Assembly: GCF_010548375.1 (NCBI RefSeq)
Contig: NZ_JAAGLY010000004.1
Span: 186,001-250,000, forward strand
Direction: 5' to 3'
Origin: Streptomyces sp. SID13726
GTDB lineage: Bacteria; Actinomycetota; Actinomycetes; Streptomycetales; Streptomycetaceae
DNA: 64,000 bases
Under the pieces are notes generated by a model. It saw nothing but the letters and a program-made list of their open reading frames with translations, did no database searches and was not told the origin of the DNA. Both the position numbers and the translations under genes were made by a program. Positions 8,785 to 16,457 of the stretch are shown here, piece by piece. Numbering within the stretch: position 1 is the stretch's first letter; every line of letters starts with the position of its first letter.

Positions 8785-9399
8785 TCATCGACCTCGTCGG
8801 TCAATCCCTGTCAGATCGATCTCGATGTCGAACGGTACCGAGACCTTGAGGCGCTGGTGGAAGATGCCGGTGAGCCCGTAGGACTTCGTGGCCGGGTCGA
8901 GTTCGTAGACGTAGACGACGGGGAAGCCCTTGTCGTCGTCCTGCTCGACACGCCAGAAGTGCGGTACGCCGGCGGCCGCGTACTTGTGAGGTTTGACCTC
9001 GCGGTCGCGTTCTCTGGAGTCCGCCGATACGACCTCGACGGCCAGAAGGATGTCTTCCGGCTCGTACCAGGTCTGGTTCGGGCCGGTCACCGCGTCCACC
9101 GGGAAGACCACGATGTCCGGCTCTGGACGGTTCTTCGAGTCCAGCCTGATCGTCATCTCACGATCCACGTCCAGGTGGTCCGGTGCTTGCCGCAACAAGG
9201 CGTTGTCCAGCAGACGCATGGTCCGGCTGTGGAAGCGTGTCTGCGGACTCATGAAGACGAGACTCCCGTCGATCAACTCCGTGTGCGGGGGGAGTCCCGG
9301 AATCCGGTCGAGGTCGTCCGCAGTCCAGCCTTCGGCAGGCGGAATCGGCCAGCGGTACGCCGGCTCGTCGTCCATGCCGTCGTCGGTTGCGGCGCTCAT
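8785..9399 (-). CDS. Uma2 family (DUF820) endonuclease-like protein
   Basis: 204 aa when started at ATG 9399, which has GGAG seven bases upstream. A longer frame reaching 9546 lacks this. The PD-(D/E)xK-type Uma2 core is visible: HTELIDGSLVFMSPQTRFH, RPEPDIVVFP, LLAVEVVSADSRERDREVKPHKYAAAGVPHFW. These match the family order of E, D, ExV and K active-site positions. Streptomycetes carry many Uma2 copies of unknown role, often isolated as here. A nuclease function is inferred from fold membership only. Confidence 0.85.
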   Translation of the reverse strand: MSAATDDGMDDEPAYRWPIPPAEGWTADDLDRIPGLPPHTELIDGSLVFMSPQTRFHSRTMRLLDNALLRQAPDHLDVDREMTIRLDSKNRPEPDIVVFPVDAVTGPNQTWYEPEDILLAVEVVSADSRERDREVKPHKYAAAGVPHFWRVEQDDDKGFPVVYVYELDPATKSYGLTGIFHQRLKVSVPFDIEIDLTGIDRRGR

Positions 9400-9596
9400 C
9401 GGTGCTCCCATGGGACGGAGTCTCGCCATTCGGTTCAGCGTAGCCAGCGAGAACGGCAGCCGCCTCACCTCATCGAGTGATCCAATGCACGAGTCGTTCA
9501 GTATCGACCGCGTGATCAAGACAGGCGGAGGCTCAAGGCCGGCCAAGTCCTATGCGGCTGTTGTGACTTGTGTGGTCGCGGTCGCAGACTGCCGCC

Positions 9597-10403
9597 ATGG
9601 CACTCCTGAGAAAAGCCGTCGCGCTCTCCACCGCCGCGGTCGCGCTGCTCGTGATACCCCCCACTGCCTCGGCCGCACCCACGTCAGGGACCGCGCACAG
9701 GAAGACGTTCGTCCGGGAGAACTTCGATCGGCTTCCCCTCGGGCCGGTCACCGAGGGGCGCGGTTGGACCACCGACTCGGCAGGCGGCACGCTGACCGTC
9801 GTACCCGGTGCGAAGGGGCACGGGCGGGAACTGCGCATCCGCACCGAGGACAACGGACGGGCCTTCCTCGTGTTCGATGAGCTCGCCCCGCCCGGCAACA
9901 GCTTCTGGGGGCGGGTGCGGCTGCGGGTCGGTGGGTTTCCCATCGCTCCCGACTGGGCGCACTGGACGATCGCCGAGGCGTCGGGGGCGGACTCGCCGAC
10001 GCTGGTGCGGCCGCTCGGGGGCCAGTACGCGCCCACCGACAACGGCAACTTCTGGGGGGCCGGGTCGGATCTCGGGCCCACCGGGGACTGGACGTCCTGG
10101 AAGACGTCGTCGCCGGCCGTCGCCGGGGCCTGGCAGTGTGTCGAGTTCCATCTGGACGCCTCCGACAACCGCGTCAGCGTGTACCTCGACGGCGTGGAGC
10201 GCAGCGACCTGACCGTGTCCACCAAGGTGCACGGCGGAACGTCCGACGACTTCGTCTTCCCGCGCTTCGACAAGCTGAAGCTGGGCTGGCAGCTCTATCA
10301 GGCGAACCCGACGCCGTCGTCGTACGACATCCGGATGGACGACATCGCGCTCAGCACCCGGCGGGTGGGCGGCTGCGGGGACGGGAACGCGAACAGGAGC
10401 TGA
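9597..10403 (+). CDS. secreted Cip1-like / polysaccharide-lyase-fold protein
   Basis: 268 aa from ATG 9597. The signal peptide (basic MALLRK, hydrophobic core, cleavage after ASA near residue 27) decides this start over one nine codons upstream. The mature part reads as a beta-jelly-roll: ENFDRLPLGPV, GRVRLRVGGFPI, NGNFWGAGSD, WQCVEFHLDASDNRVSVYLDG, LGWQLYQANP and a final DIRMDDIALS. The layout resembles the fungal Cip1 core, a lyase-fold secreted protein found with cellulases and also present in Streptomyces. The assignment is from memory of the fold pattern, and no enzymatic residue can be named with certainty. A carbohydrate-binding or lyase role outside the cell is the best guess. Confidence 0.6.
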   Translation: MALLRKAVALSTAAVALLVIPPTASAAPTSGTAHRKTFVRENFDRLPLGPVTEGRGWTTDSAGGTLTVVPGAKGHGRELRIRTEDNGRAFLVFDELAPPGNSFWGRVRLRVGGFPIAPDWAHWTIAEASGADSPTLVRPLGGQYAPTDNGNFWGAGSDLGPTGDWTSWKTSSPAVAGAWQCVEFHLDASDNRVSVYLDGVERSDLTVSTKVHGGTSDDFVFPRFDKLKLGWQLYQANPTPSSYDIRMDDIALSTRRVGGCGDGNANRS

Positions 10404-10490
10404 GCCGGGGATTGTGCCCGTGCGCGGAGTGCGATCCACTTCGGCGGTCTTGAGCGGAGGGTCCCTGGGAGGGGCAGGGAGCAGTGGTGC

Positions 10491-11038
10491 GTGCCGTTGG
10501 AGAAGAGGCCGTGTCGTTTGCGGGGTGGAGATCCGTACGGACAGACGGTTCACCACGTGGTGCGCGGGCTGTACCGGGTGCGCCGTGCGCTGGCGCGGCG
10601 GTACGGCGAGTGGCTCTTCACCGAGTTGAGCGGCGGGGGCGAAAGAGGTGAAGACGGTGGCGGACGGCGGCGGTTCAGCGCTTCCGGTCCGCTCGCCTAC
10701 GCCCTCGCCCTCGGCGTACACGCATCTCGGTGTCCGTTGCCGGCTGTTGACGCTGGGGCTGCCGCTGTGGGAAGTGCTGACCCCGCAGGAGCGGATCGCC
10801 CTGCTGGGCCACGAGCTCGGTCACTTCACCAGCGGGGACACCTGGCACTACTACGTCCAGCCCACCGAGGACCCGAACTCTCTCGAACTCGTCGTCAACC
10901 TCCTCTACTTCCTGCCTCGTTGGCTGATCGCGGACGTGGTGAGTACCTGGCCGACGCGGGGGCCGCCCGGAGTCCGAGACGAACGTCCGCGCCGGGCCGT
11001 GGCCGGGAGATCATCAGGGACGGGTACGCGTACGCGTG
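10491..11038 (+). pseudogene. M48 family metallopeptidase remnant, frameshifted and internally deleted
   Basis: Fragments of one M48 peptidase lie in two frames. VRGLYRVRRALARRYGEWL is in the frame starting at 10491. LPLWEVLTPQERIALLGHELGHFTSGD, with the zinc site HELGH (about 10794-10842), and NLLYFLPRWLIADVV are in the frame of 10648. The downstream third-zinc-ligand segment EYLADAGAA returns in the first frame at about 10940, directly after ADVV, so the stretch that normally separates them is missing. At least two frame changes and one deletion have removed function. The active gene would be a membrane zinc protease. Confidence 0.75.
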
Positions 11039-11109
11039 ACGGCTCCTCGGGAGACCTCAGGACGCCCAGACCAGGTCACGGCAGCCCTGCCTCGCAGCCT
11101 CACGACCTC

Positions 11110-13581
11110 TCACAACTGACTCAGGATCGTCGGGTCCGTGATCTTCGTGTCGGCCGCCAGCATCATCGCCTTGCTCAGGATGACCGCCAGCATGCGATCC
11201 CCCTCGTAGGGCAGGTAACCGGCCTGCGGTGCGGACGGGTTGGACTTCGGGACGATGCAGAGGTACTGGTCGTTCGGGGTACGGAGGATGTTGCCCGAGC
11301 CGAGGTGGATCTTGTAGGTGTGGCGGTCGCCCTTGACGTGCAGGAAGCGGCCCTCCAGGGTGCAGCGGTCGGCTATCGCGAGGCGGGGGATCAGACGGTC
11401 CAGCAGCAGGCGCCTGGTCTCGGCGCTCTGGTTGAGCTCGCCGAAGCCGTACGACGTCCAGTACTCGCGGAACCGGCCGCCGGGGCCGCCGTCCTGCCAG
11501 GTGGGGTCGTTGCCGACGCTGGCCACGCCGACGAACAGGTCGACGTCGCGCAGGACTTCGGAGAGGACCAGGGGCGGGACGGCGGAGAGGGGCAGGGGGT
11601 CGACCGGGTTCGCGCCGTCCCGCAGCCACATGCGGTACTCGCCGCCGCAGCAGTGCGCCGAGTTCTGCGGGGCGTCGATCGGGTAGAAGCGGACCTGGTC
11701 GGTGCGCAGCCGCAGGAAGGAGCCGGAGTCGGTGATGCCCGAGAAGTCCTCGCCGCCTTCGCCCTCGATCCAGTACTCGGCTCGCAGGCCCCAGCGCGGG
11801 AGGTCGCGGGTGGCCGGGGGTGCCTCGTCGTCGACGGCCAGGCGGAGTCTGTTGGTCCAGCCGCGCGCCGCCGCCAGGGAGTGGAACTGGTGCTGGCGCA
11901 GGACGTGGGCCGCGAAGCGGTTGGAGTAGGTGTCGGTGGCGCGCTCCGCGTCCGTGAGCAGGTAGACCTCGCGGTGGGCCTGCTTGAAGGGCTGGGTGAC
12001 GGTGTGGCGCTCCAGCCAGTCGCGCCAGGCGACGATCTCGGCGGGGGCGTGGTCCACCGGGTGCCAGAGGCGGACTTCGGTGCCTTCGGTGACCGGGGTG
12101 TCCGCGAGGGTGCGCAGGGCGCCGTCCGCGAAGCCGACCGTCGTGCCGTCGACCGTCCACAGGAGTCGGCGGGCGAGGGTGCCGACCAGGGGGTGGTCGA
12201 GGTAGCGCTCGCGCCAGGCGGCGTAGGGCCAGGTGCGGTCCGCCAGGAACTGGCGGTCCAGGCGCTCGCTCTGGGCCGAGAGCATCTTGTCGACGTCCTT
12301 GACAGCCGCCTTGAGCTCCTTCAGCTCCTCGGCATGATCCCGGCGTACGGCGGCGGGGACGCTCTTCACCGGCTTGCCGCTCGCGTTGCTCCACGTCAAC
12401 ACGGCCTTGGAGCCCTGGACTTCGAGGACGGCGGTGACCTCGCCGAGCCGGTGCTCCGCGCGTCCGACCTCGGTGAGGCCGTACGCCGGCACGGCGAGTT
12501 CCTCGATCTCCTCGCGGCTGAGACCCAGGGCGGCGGCGCGGGTCTCCAGGGCCGCGTCGAGCAGCTTGGCGGTGTTCTTGTACGTCACCCGGGTGGCCAG
12601 GCGGGCCAGTTCGGCGAGGGCGGCCTCGCTGTCGATGCGGGCGAGGGCGTTGACCCCGGCGTTGGCGACCTTCGGGTTGCGCGGGCCCAGGCCGGCGACC
12701 TTCTTGAGGGAGGTCTCGACGAGGGTGCCGAGGGCGCGGGCGGTGCCGGGGTGCGGCGGGAGGAGGGAGAGCAGCCAGGCGAGACCGCGCAGGGCGTTCG
12801 CGTTGTAGGGGTCGTAGGCGCTGTTGACGTCCGGTTCGTACGGGCCGCGTTCCAGTTCGAAGGTGCGGGGGCGGCCGACGAGGGCGAGCCAGGGAAGCGC
12901 GGTCTCGCGGACGTGGTCGGCGCCGAGCGCGGCGATCAGGGCGGTGGCCTGCTGGTCCCACTTGGCGGAGGGCTTGGCCGCGGTGGCGGTCGCCGTGTGC
13001 GCGAGCAGGTCCTTCCAGGCGGGGCCGGTTGCCGACTCGGTGTCCCGCAGGGCCTGTTCGGCCCATTCCTCGCCGACGTTGAGGGGCGGCTCGGTGAGCT
13101 TCTTGGCCAGCTCGGCCAGGGTCGGCTCCCAGTGTGTGCTCACGGCCGAGCGGCGGAAGACGGCCACCACGGCGGGGGCGAGCCTGCGGCCCGCGACGAG
13201 TTCGGCCTCGGCGAGGGTCTCGTGACGCGAGGTGTAGTAGACGCAGTTCTGCCGGGCGAGTTCGTCGAGCCTGCGCAGCCGCTCCGCGACGAGCGGGGCG
13301 TCGGGCAGGTCGCGGGAGACGATCCCCAGCAGGGTGAGGGCGTTGCCGCGGGCGACCGGGCCCGCCTCCGGCGAGTGGTACTGCGTGACCAGGCCGTCGA
13401 CGAGCAGTTGGCGTGTCTCCGGCGGCAGTTCGCGCAGCCGGTCCAGGACTCCGGTCCACAGGCCGCCCCAGTGGCCGTTGTTGACGCAGGCGGCCTTGAG
13501 CATGTCGACGGCGAGCTGCTCCAGGTCGCCGTCGGCGACGCGGCGGCCGATCAGGTCCTTGTACTTCTGGATCTCGCCCAT
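11110..13581 (-). CDS. DUF4132 domain protein
   Basis: 823 aa, cytoplasmic, no membrane segment. The first half is a helical repeat-like region. Residues of about 430-620 carry the DUF4132 core (around LDRQFLADRTWPYAAWRERY, LLWTVDG, TPVTEGTEVRLWHPVDHAP). The C-terminal 100 residues (TLEGRFLHVKGDRHTYKIHL, then GSGNIL and LCIVP) form the conserved end domain. The family includes E. coli YehI and MolR, whose molecular role is unknown. The ATG lies two bases after the stop of the upstream small gene, so the two are translationally coupled. That partner looks like a ubiquitin-like protein, which is the main clue to function. Confidence 0.85.
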   Translation of the reverse strand: MGEIQKYKDLIGRRVADGDLEQLAVDMLKAACVNNGHWGGLWTGVLDRLRELPPETRQLLVDGLVTQYHSPEAGPVARGNALTLLGIVSRDLPDAPLVAERLRRLDELARQNCVYYTSRHETLAEAELVAGRRLAPAVVAVFRRSAVSTHWEPTLAELAKKLTEPPLNVGEEWAEQALRDTESATGPAWKDLLAHTATATAAKPSAKWDQQATALIAALGADHVRETALPWLALVGRPRTFELERGPYEPDVNSAYDPYNANALRGLAWLLSLLPPHPGTARALGTLVETSLKKVAGLGPRNPKVANAGVNALARIDSEAALAELARLATRVTYKNTAKLLDAALETRAAALGLSREEIEELAVPAYGLTEVGRAEHRLGEVTAVLEVQGSKAVLTWSNASGKPVKSVPAAVRRDHAEELKELKAAVKDVDKMLSAQSERLDRQFLADRTWPYAAWRERYLDHPLVGTLARRLLWTVDGTTVGFADGALRTLADTPVTEGTEVRLWHPVDHAPAEIVAWRDWLERHTVTQPFKQAHREVYLLTDAERATDTYSNRFAAHVLRQHQFHSLAAARGWTNRLRLAVDDEAPPATRDLPRWGLRAEYWIEGEGGEDFSGITDSGSFLRLRTDQVRFYPIDAPQNSAHCCGGEYRMWLRDGANPVDPLPLSAVPPLVLSEVLRDVDLFVGVASVGNDPTWQDGGPGGRFREYWTSYGFGELNQSAETRRLLLDRLIPRLAIADRCTLEGRFLHVKGDRHTYKIHLGSGNILRTPNDQYLCIVPKSNPSAPQAGYLPYEGDRMLAVILSKAMMLAADTKITDPTILSQL

Positions 13582-13583
13582 GG

Positions 13584-13964
13584 TCAGCCACCCACCAGCG
13601 GGACGAGCTTCAGGAAGGTGACCTCGGTGCCCAGTACGAGGTCGATCTCCTCGTCGAGCTCGGTGGCCTGGCGGTCGCCGACCAGCACCAGGAAGCCGTT
13701 GCCCGCGAAGGCCTTGAGGGCCAGCTCGGTCTGGGTCTCGGGGTCTATGCGGCGGGGCGTGCGCAACGCGTAGCCGTTCAGCACGCGTTCGGTGTCCTCG
13801 GGCTGGACCAGGCCCTGGAAGACGGCGGGCGTGCGCGCGTTGTACTCGGCGACCTCCTGGAAGACCCGGCGGCGGATCAACTCGCGCACGGCGAGCCGCT
13901 CCTCGGCGATCTCCAGCCCCCAGCCGTCGCTGCGGCTCCCGCTTGTCGTCTCGTCGACGAACAT
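13584..13964 (-). CDS. predicted ubiquitin-like beta-grasp protein with C-terminal Gly-Gly
   Basis: 126 aa from ATG 13964, which has GGGA at a good distance; ATG 13976 would add four residues. The protein can be threaded as a beta-grasp fold: strand MFVDETT, strand plus helix in GWGLEIAEERLAVRELI, a helical insertion of about 50 residues, strand GFLVLVGDRQ, and a last strand EVTFLKLVPLVGG that ends the protein in Gly-Gly. The final part reads like MoaD/ThiS C-termini (NG, then a DEV strand, then PPVAGG). The gene is translationally coupled to the DUF4132 gene. The family name is unknown to me. The fold is inferred from pattern; the terminal GG and the coupling are seen directly. Confidence 0.6.
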   Translation of the reverse strand: MFVDETTSGSRSDGWGLEIAEERLAVRELIRRRVFQEVAEYNARTPAVFQGLVQPEDTERVLNGYALRTPRRIDPETQTELALKAFAGNGFLVLVGDRQATELDEEIDLVLGTEVTFLKLVPLVGG

Positions 13965-14023
13965 CACGATTCCCATGCCAAAACAGTACGAGCCGCCACT
14001 GACAACGGCCCCTGCCCCGGCGA

Positions 14024-14608
14024 TCAGACGAGGTTGCGGACCACCGTCCAGGTCACGGCGACCGCGAGCACGAGCAGTTGAGCCCGGGGGCTCAGGGTGG
14101 GGCGCCAGCGGCGGCCGCGCAGCCCCGCCCACGCCCAGCGGCCCAGCAGGACGAGGGCGTACGGGGAGGCGAGCAGGAGGACCCGGTTGTCCAGCCAGGC
14201 CTCGGCGAAGTGACCGTGCATCAGGTCGTACACCATGCGGGTGCCGCCGCAGGCCGGGCAGAGCAGCCCGGTGAGCATCCGGAACGGGCACTGCGGCAGG
14301 AGGTGGCCGGGCTCGTGCGGGTCGGTGCGGTAGAGGTACACGGCACCGGCGGCCGCGGCGGTGAGCATGGCCGCGGGCGCCGCCGCGGGGTGGCGGAGCG
14401 GGGAACGCCGTACGGAGGACTCGGCGGCCGGTGACGTCCTGACGTCGGGCTCGGCGACCGGTGACGTCCCGATGGTGGACTCGGTGCCCGGCGACGCCCC
14501 GGCGGCGGGCCCGGCGACCGGTGGCGTCCCGATTGCGGGCCCGGCGCCCGGCGACGCCCCGGCCCCGGCGCCCTCCGCCCTAGCTGCGGAGGACCCGGCC
14601 GTGTTCAT
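14024..14608 (-). CDS. DUF2752 membrane protein
   Basis: 194 aa. The DUF2752 core is plain: CPFRMLTGLLCPACGGTRM followed by a membrane segment and NRVLLLASPYALVLL, with three hydrophobic helices (about 79-95, 140-158 and 173-190). The start chosen is ATG 14608, which overlaps the end of the TM2 gene by 29 bases; the next in-frame ATG is 80 codons further on. Residues 1-75 are low-complexity repeats of the form GxSPGxGPAxGTxPVA. Homologues often occur beside TM2-domain genes, as here. Function is unknown. Confidence 0.8.
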   Translation of the reverse strand: MNTAGSSAARAEGAGAGASPGAGPAIGTPPVAGPAAGASPGTESTIGTSPVAEPDVRTSPAAESSVRRSPLRHPAAAPAAMLTAAAAGAVYLYRTDPHEPGHLLPQCPFRMLTGLLCPACGGTRMVYDLMHGHFAEAWLDNRVLLLASPYALVLLGRWAWAGLRGRRWRPTLSPRAQLLVLAVAVTWTVVRNLV

Positions 14609-15086
14609 CGGTGTGGTCGTTCCCGGTGAGCAGGAGGATGCCGTCGACGAGGGACCAGATGCCGAGGCCGCCGCAGGTGAAGAGCTGGGCGAGCCCCATG
14701 CCGACGTTGCCGAGGTAGAAGCGTCCGACGCCGAAGCCGCCGAGGGTGAGCTGGAGGATGCCCGCGATGACCTTGGACTTGTCGGAGTACGGGCGTCCGT
14801 ACGGGTCGTAGCCGTAGGGGGCGTTGGGGTCGCCCGTGTACGTCCCCGGAGGCGGCGGGTAGTAGCCGGGCGGCGGGAATCCGGGAGGCGGGTACCCCGG
14901 CGGCGGATATCCCTGCTGCTGGTATCCCTGCTGAGGACCGGGCGGCGGGCCGGGCGGGGGACCCTGCTGACCGCCCTGCTTCTCATGAGCCCGCTGCTCG
15001 TGACCGTACTGCTCGTGACCCTGCTGCTCGCTCAAGGGGGACTGCTCCTGGGGACCGAAGCGGGCGGACCCGCGAAAAGACGACAA
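14580..15086 (-). CDS. TM2 domain-containing membrane protein
   Basis: 168 aa. The N-terminal half is Gln/Gly/Pro-rich with repeats GYPPPGYPPPGF, a disordered cytoplasmic tail. The C-terminal half is a TM2 domain: KVIAGILQLTLGGFGVGRFY, GNVGMGLAQLFT and WSLVDGILLLTG, giving two helices joined by the DRF-like turn, here GVGRFY. The start is a TTG at 15086, the only in-frame initiator ahead of the tail. It is followed by DUF2752 with a 29-base overlap. Function is unknown. Confidence 0.85.
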   Translation of the reverse strand: MSSFRGSARFGPQEQSPLSEQQGHEQYGHEQRAHEKQGGQQGPPPGPPPGPQQGYQQQGYPPPGYPPPGFPPPGYYPPPPGTYTGDPNAPYGYDPYGRPYSDKSKVIAGILQLTLGGFGVGRFYLGNVGMGLAQLFTCGGLGIWSLVDGILLLTGNDHTDEHGRVLRS

Positions 15087-15161
15087 TGAGCCCGGTCATC
15101 ATGCACGACGGACACCGCGTCGCAGAAGCCTGTTCCGTGACACCCGGCTTAATCTGACGAC

Positions 15162-15587
15162 ATGTCAGATGACCAGTCGTACGAACTGCTCGGATTCGAC
15201 AACGTGCTGCTGCCCGTCGGGGACCTCGGCGAGGCGGTCGCCTTCTACGAGCGCGCGGGCTTCACGGTGGGCTTCCGGCTCGACGAGGCCGGGATCGCCC
15301 TGCTGAAGGTCGGCGCCGAGACCCCCGGGATCCTGCTGCGCCAGGAGGACGGGCTCGGGCACCGGCCACCGCCGTGGCCCGCCACACGCGTGTGGCTGGA
15401 GGTACCGGACGCCAAGGCGGCCGCCGGGGAGGTGCGGGCGGCGGGCATCGCGCTGCTCGACGAGCCCTTCTCGGTGGCGACCGGCTGGACCGTCGAGACC
15501 GCCGACCCCTGGGGGAACGTCGTAGGACTCACCGACTACACCAAGCGGCCACAGCTGGCCAGGCGAACCCAGGCACAACGGGCTTGA
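15162..15587 (+). CDS. VOC superfamily (glyoxalase/bleomycin-resistance-like) protein
   Basis: 141 aa, a single vicinal-oxygen-chelate module. FDNVLLPVGDLGEAVAFYERAGF opens the first beta-alpha-beta-beta-beta repeat. VWLEVPDAKAAAGEVRAAGI opens the second, and TVETADPWGNVVGLTDY closes with the usual DPxGN turn. Many such proteins are dioxygenases, isomerases or drug-binding proteins, and the substrate cannot be told. It lies 94 bases upstream of a TetR regulator on the same strand. Confidence 0.85.
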   Translation: MSDDQSYELLGFDNVLLPVGDLGEAVAFYERAGFTVGFRLDEAGIALLKVGAETPGILLRQEDGLGHRPPPWPATRVWLEVPDAKAAAGEVRAAGIALLDEPFSVATGWTVETADPWGNVVGLTDYTKRPQLARRTQAQRA

Positions 15588-15681
15588 GCGCGACGGGCCC
15601 GAGAGCCCCGAGCCTGAAGCGGCTCCCCCGCCTCACCGGGCCGCGACAACGGCGACCGCGCCACTGATTAGGCTTTCGTGC

Positions 15682-16434
15682 GTGCCCGCGAACAACGACG
15701 GCCCCGGTGAGGGCGGTACCCCCAGCAAGTCCGAGCCGACGAGCAAGTCCGAGCAGACGCGCGCGCTGATCCTGGAGACGGCGATGCGGCTGTTCCAGGA
15801 GCGCGGGTACGACCGGACCACCATGCGGGCCATCGCCCAGGAGGCCGGGGTCTCGGTCGGCAACGCGTACTACTACTTCGCCGGCAAGGAACACCTGATC
15901 CAGGGCTTCTACGACCGGATCGCCGCCGAGCACCAGGTGGCGGTCCGCGAGGTCCTGGCCCGGGAGAGCGACCTGGAGGCACGGCTCGCGGGCGTACTGA
16001 AGGCGTGGCTGGACATCGCACAGCCGTACCACGAGTTCGCGGTGCAGTTCTTCAAGAACGCCGCCGACCCCGACAGCCCGCTCAGCCCCTTCTCGCCCGA
16101 GTCGGAGCACGCGCGCGTGGAGGCCATCTCGGTGCACCGGGAGGTGCTGCGGGGCGCGACGCGGACGAAGGTGCCGGAGGAGCTGCGGGACGTCCTGCCC
16201 GAACTGATGTGGCTCTCCCAGATGGGCCTCGTCCTGTACTGGATCTTCGACCGCACGGAGGGGCGGGAGCGGAGCTACCGGCTCGCCGAGCGGGGCGCCA
16301 GGCTCACCGCGCGGGGGGTGACGCTGGCCCGGTTCCGGGTGCTGCGGCCGCTCGTACGGGAGGTCCACGAGCTGTTCACGGACTTCCTGCCGGGGATGAC
16401 GAAGATGATCCCGGACCCCGGCAGGAAGCCGTAG
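15682..16434 (+). CDS. TetR family transcriptional regulator
   Basis: 250 aa from GTG 15682. The TetR helix-turn-helix is at residues of about 25-70: ALILETAMRLFQERGYDRTT, then AIAQEAGVSVGNAYYYF and AGKEHLIQGFY. The C-terminal ligand domain (about 80-250) resembles the TetR_C group found beside exporters. It is convergent with the MMPL exporter gene, whose stop is only 24 bases away, so it may control that exporter or the VOC gene. No operator could be pinned down. Confidence 0.9.
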   Translation: MPANNDGPGEGGTPSKSEPTSKSEQTRALILETAMRLFQERGYDRTTMRAIAQEAGVSVGNAYYYFAGKEHLIQGFYDRIAAEHQVAVREVLARESDLEARLAGVLKAWLDIAQPYHEFAVQFFKNAADPDSPLSPFSPESEHARVEAISVHREVLRGATRTKVPEELRDVLPELMWLSQMGLVLYWIFDRTEGRERSYRLAERGARLTARGVTLARFRVLRPLVREVHELFTDFLPGMTKMIPDPGRKP

Positions 16435-16457
16435 TTGCCCAACCCGACGGCGTCCGC

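Noticed and set aside
8785-9546. A 253-codon start for the Uma2 gene at 9546
   Set aside because: The first 49 codons have no family similarity, and a ribosome-binding site precedes ATG 9399.
10648-13773. A 1041-codon plus-strand open frame antisense to the DUF4132 gene
   Set aside because: It is a by-product of high G+C third-position bias; the minus-strand frame has recognisable family sequence and a coupled start. Only its first part (10648-10940) holds real, decayed M48 sequence.
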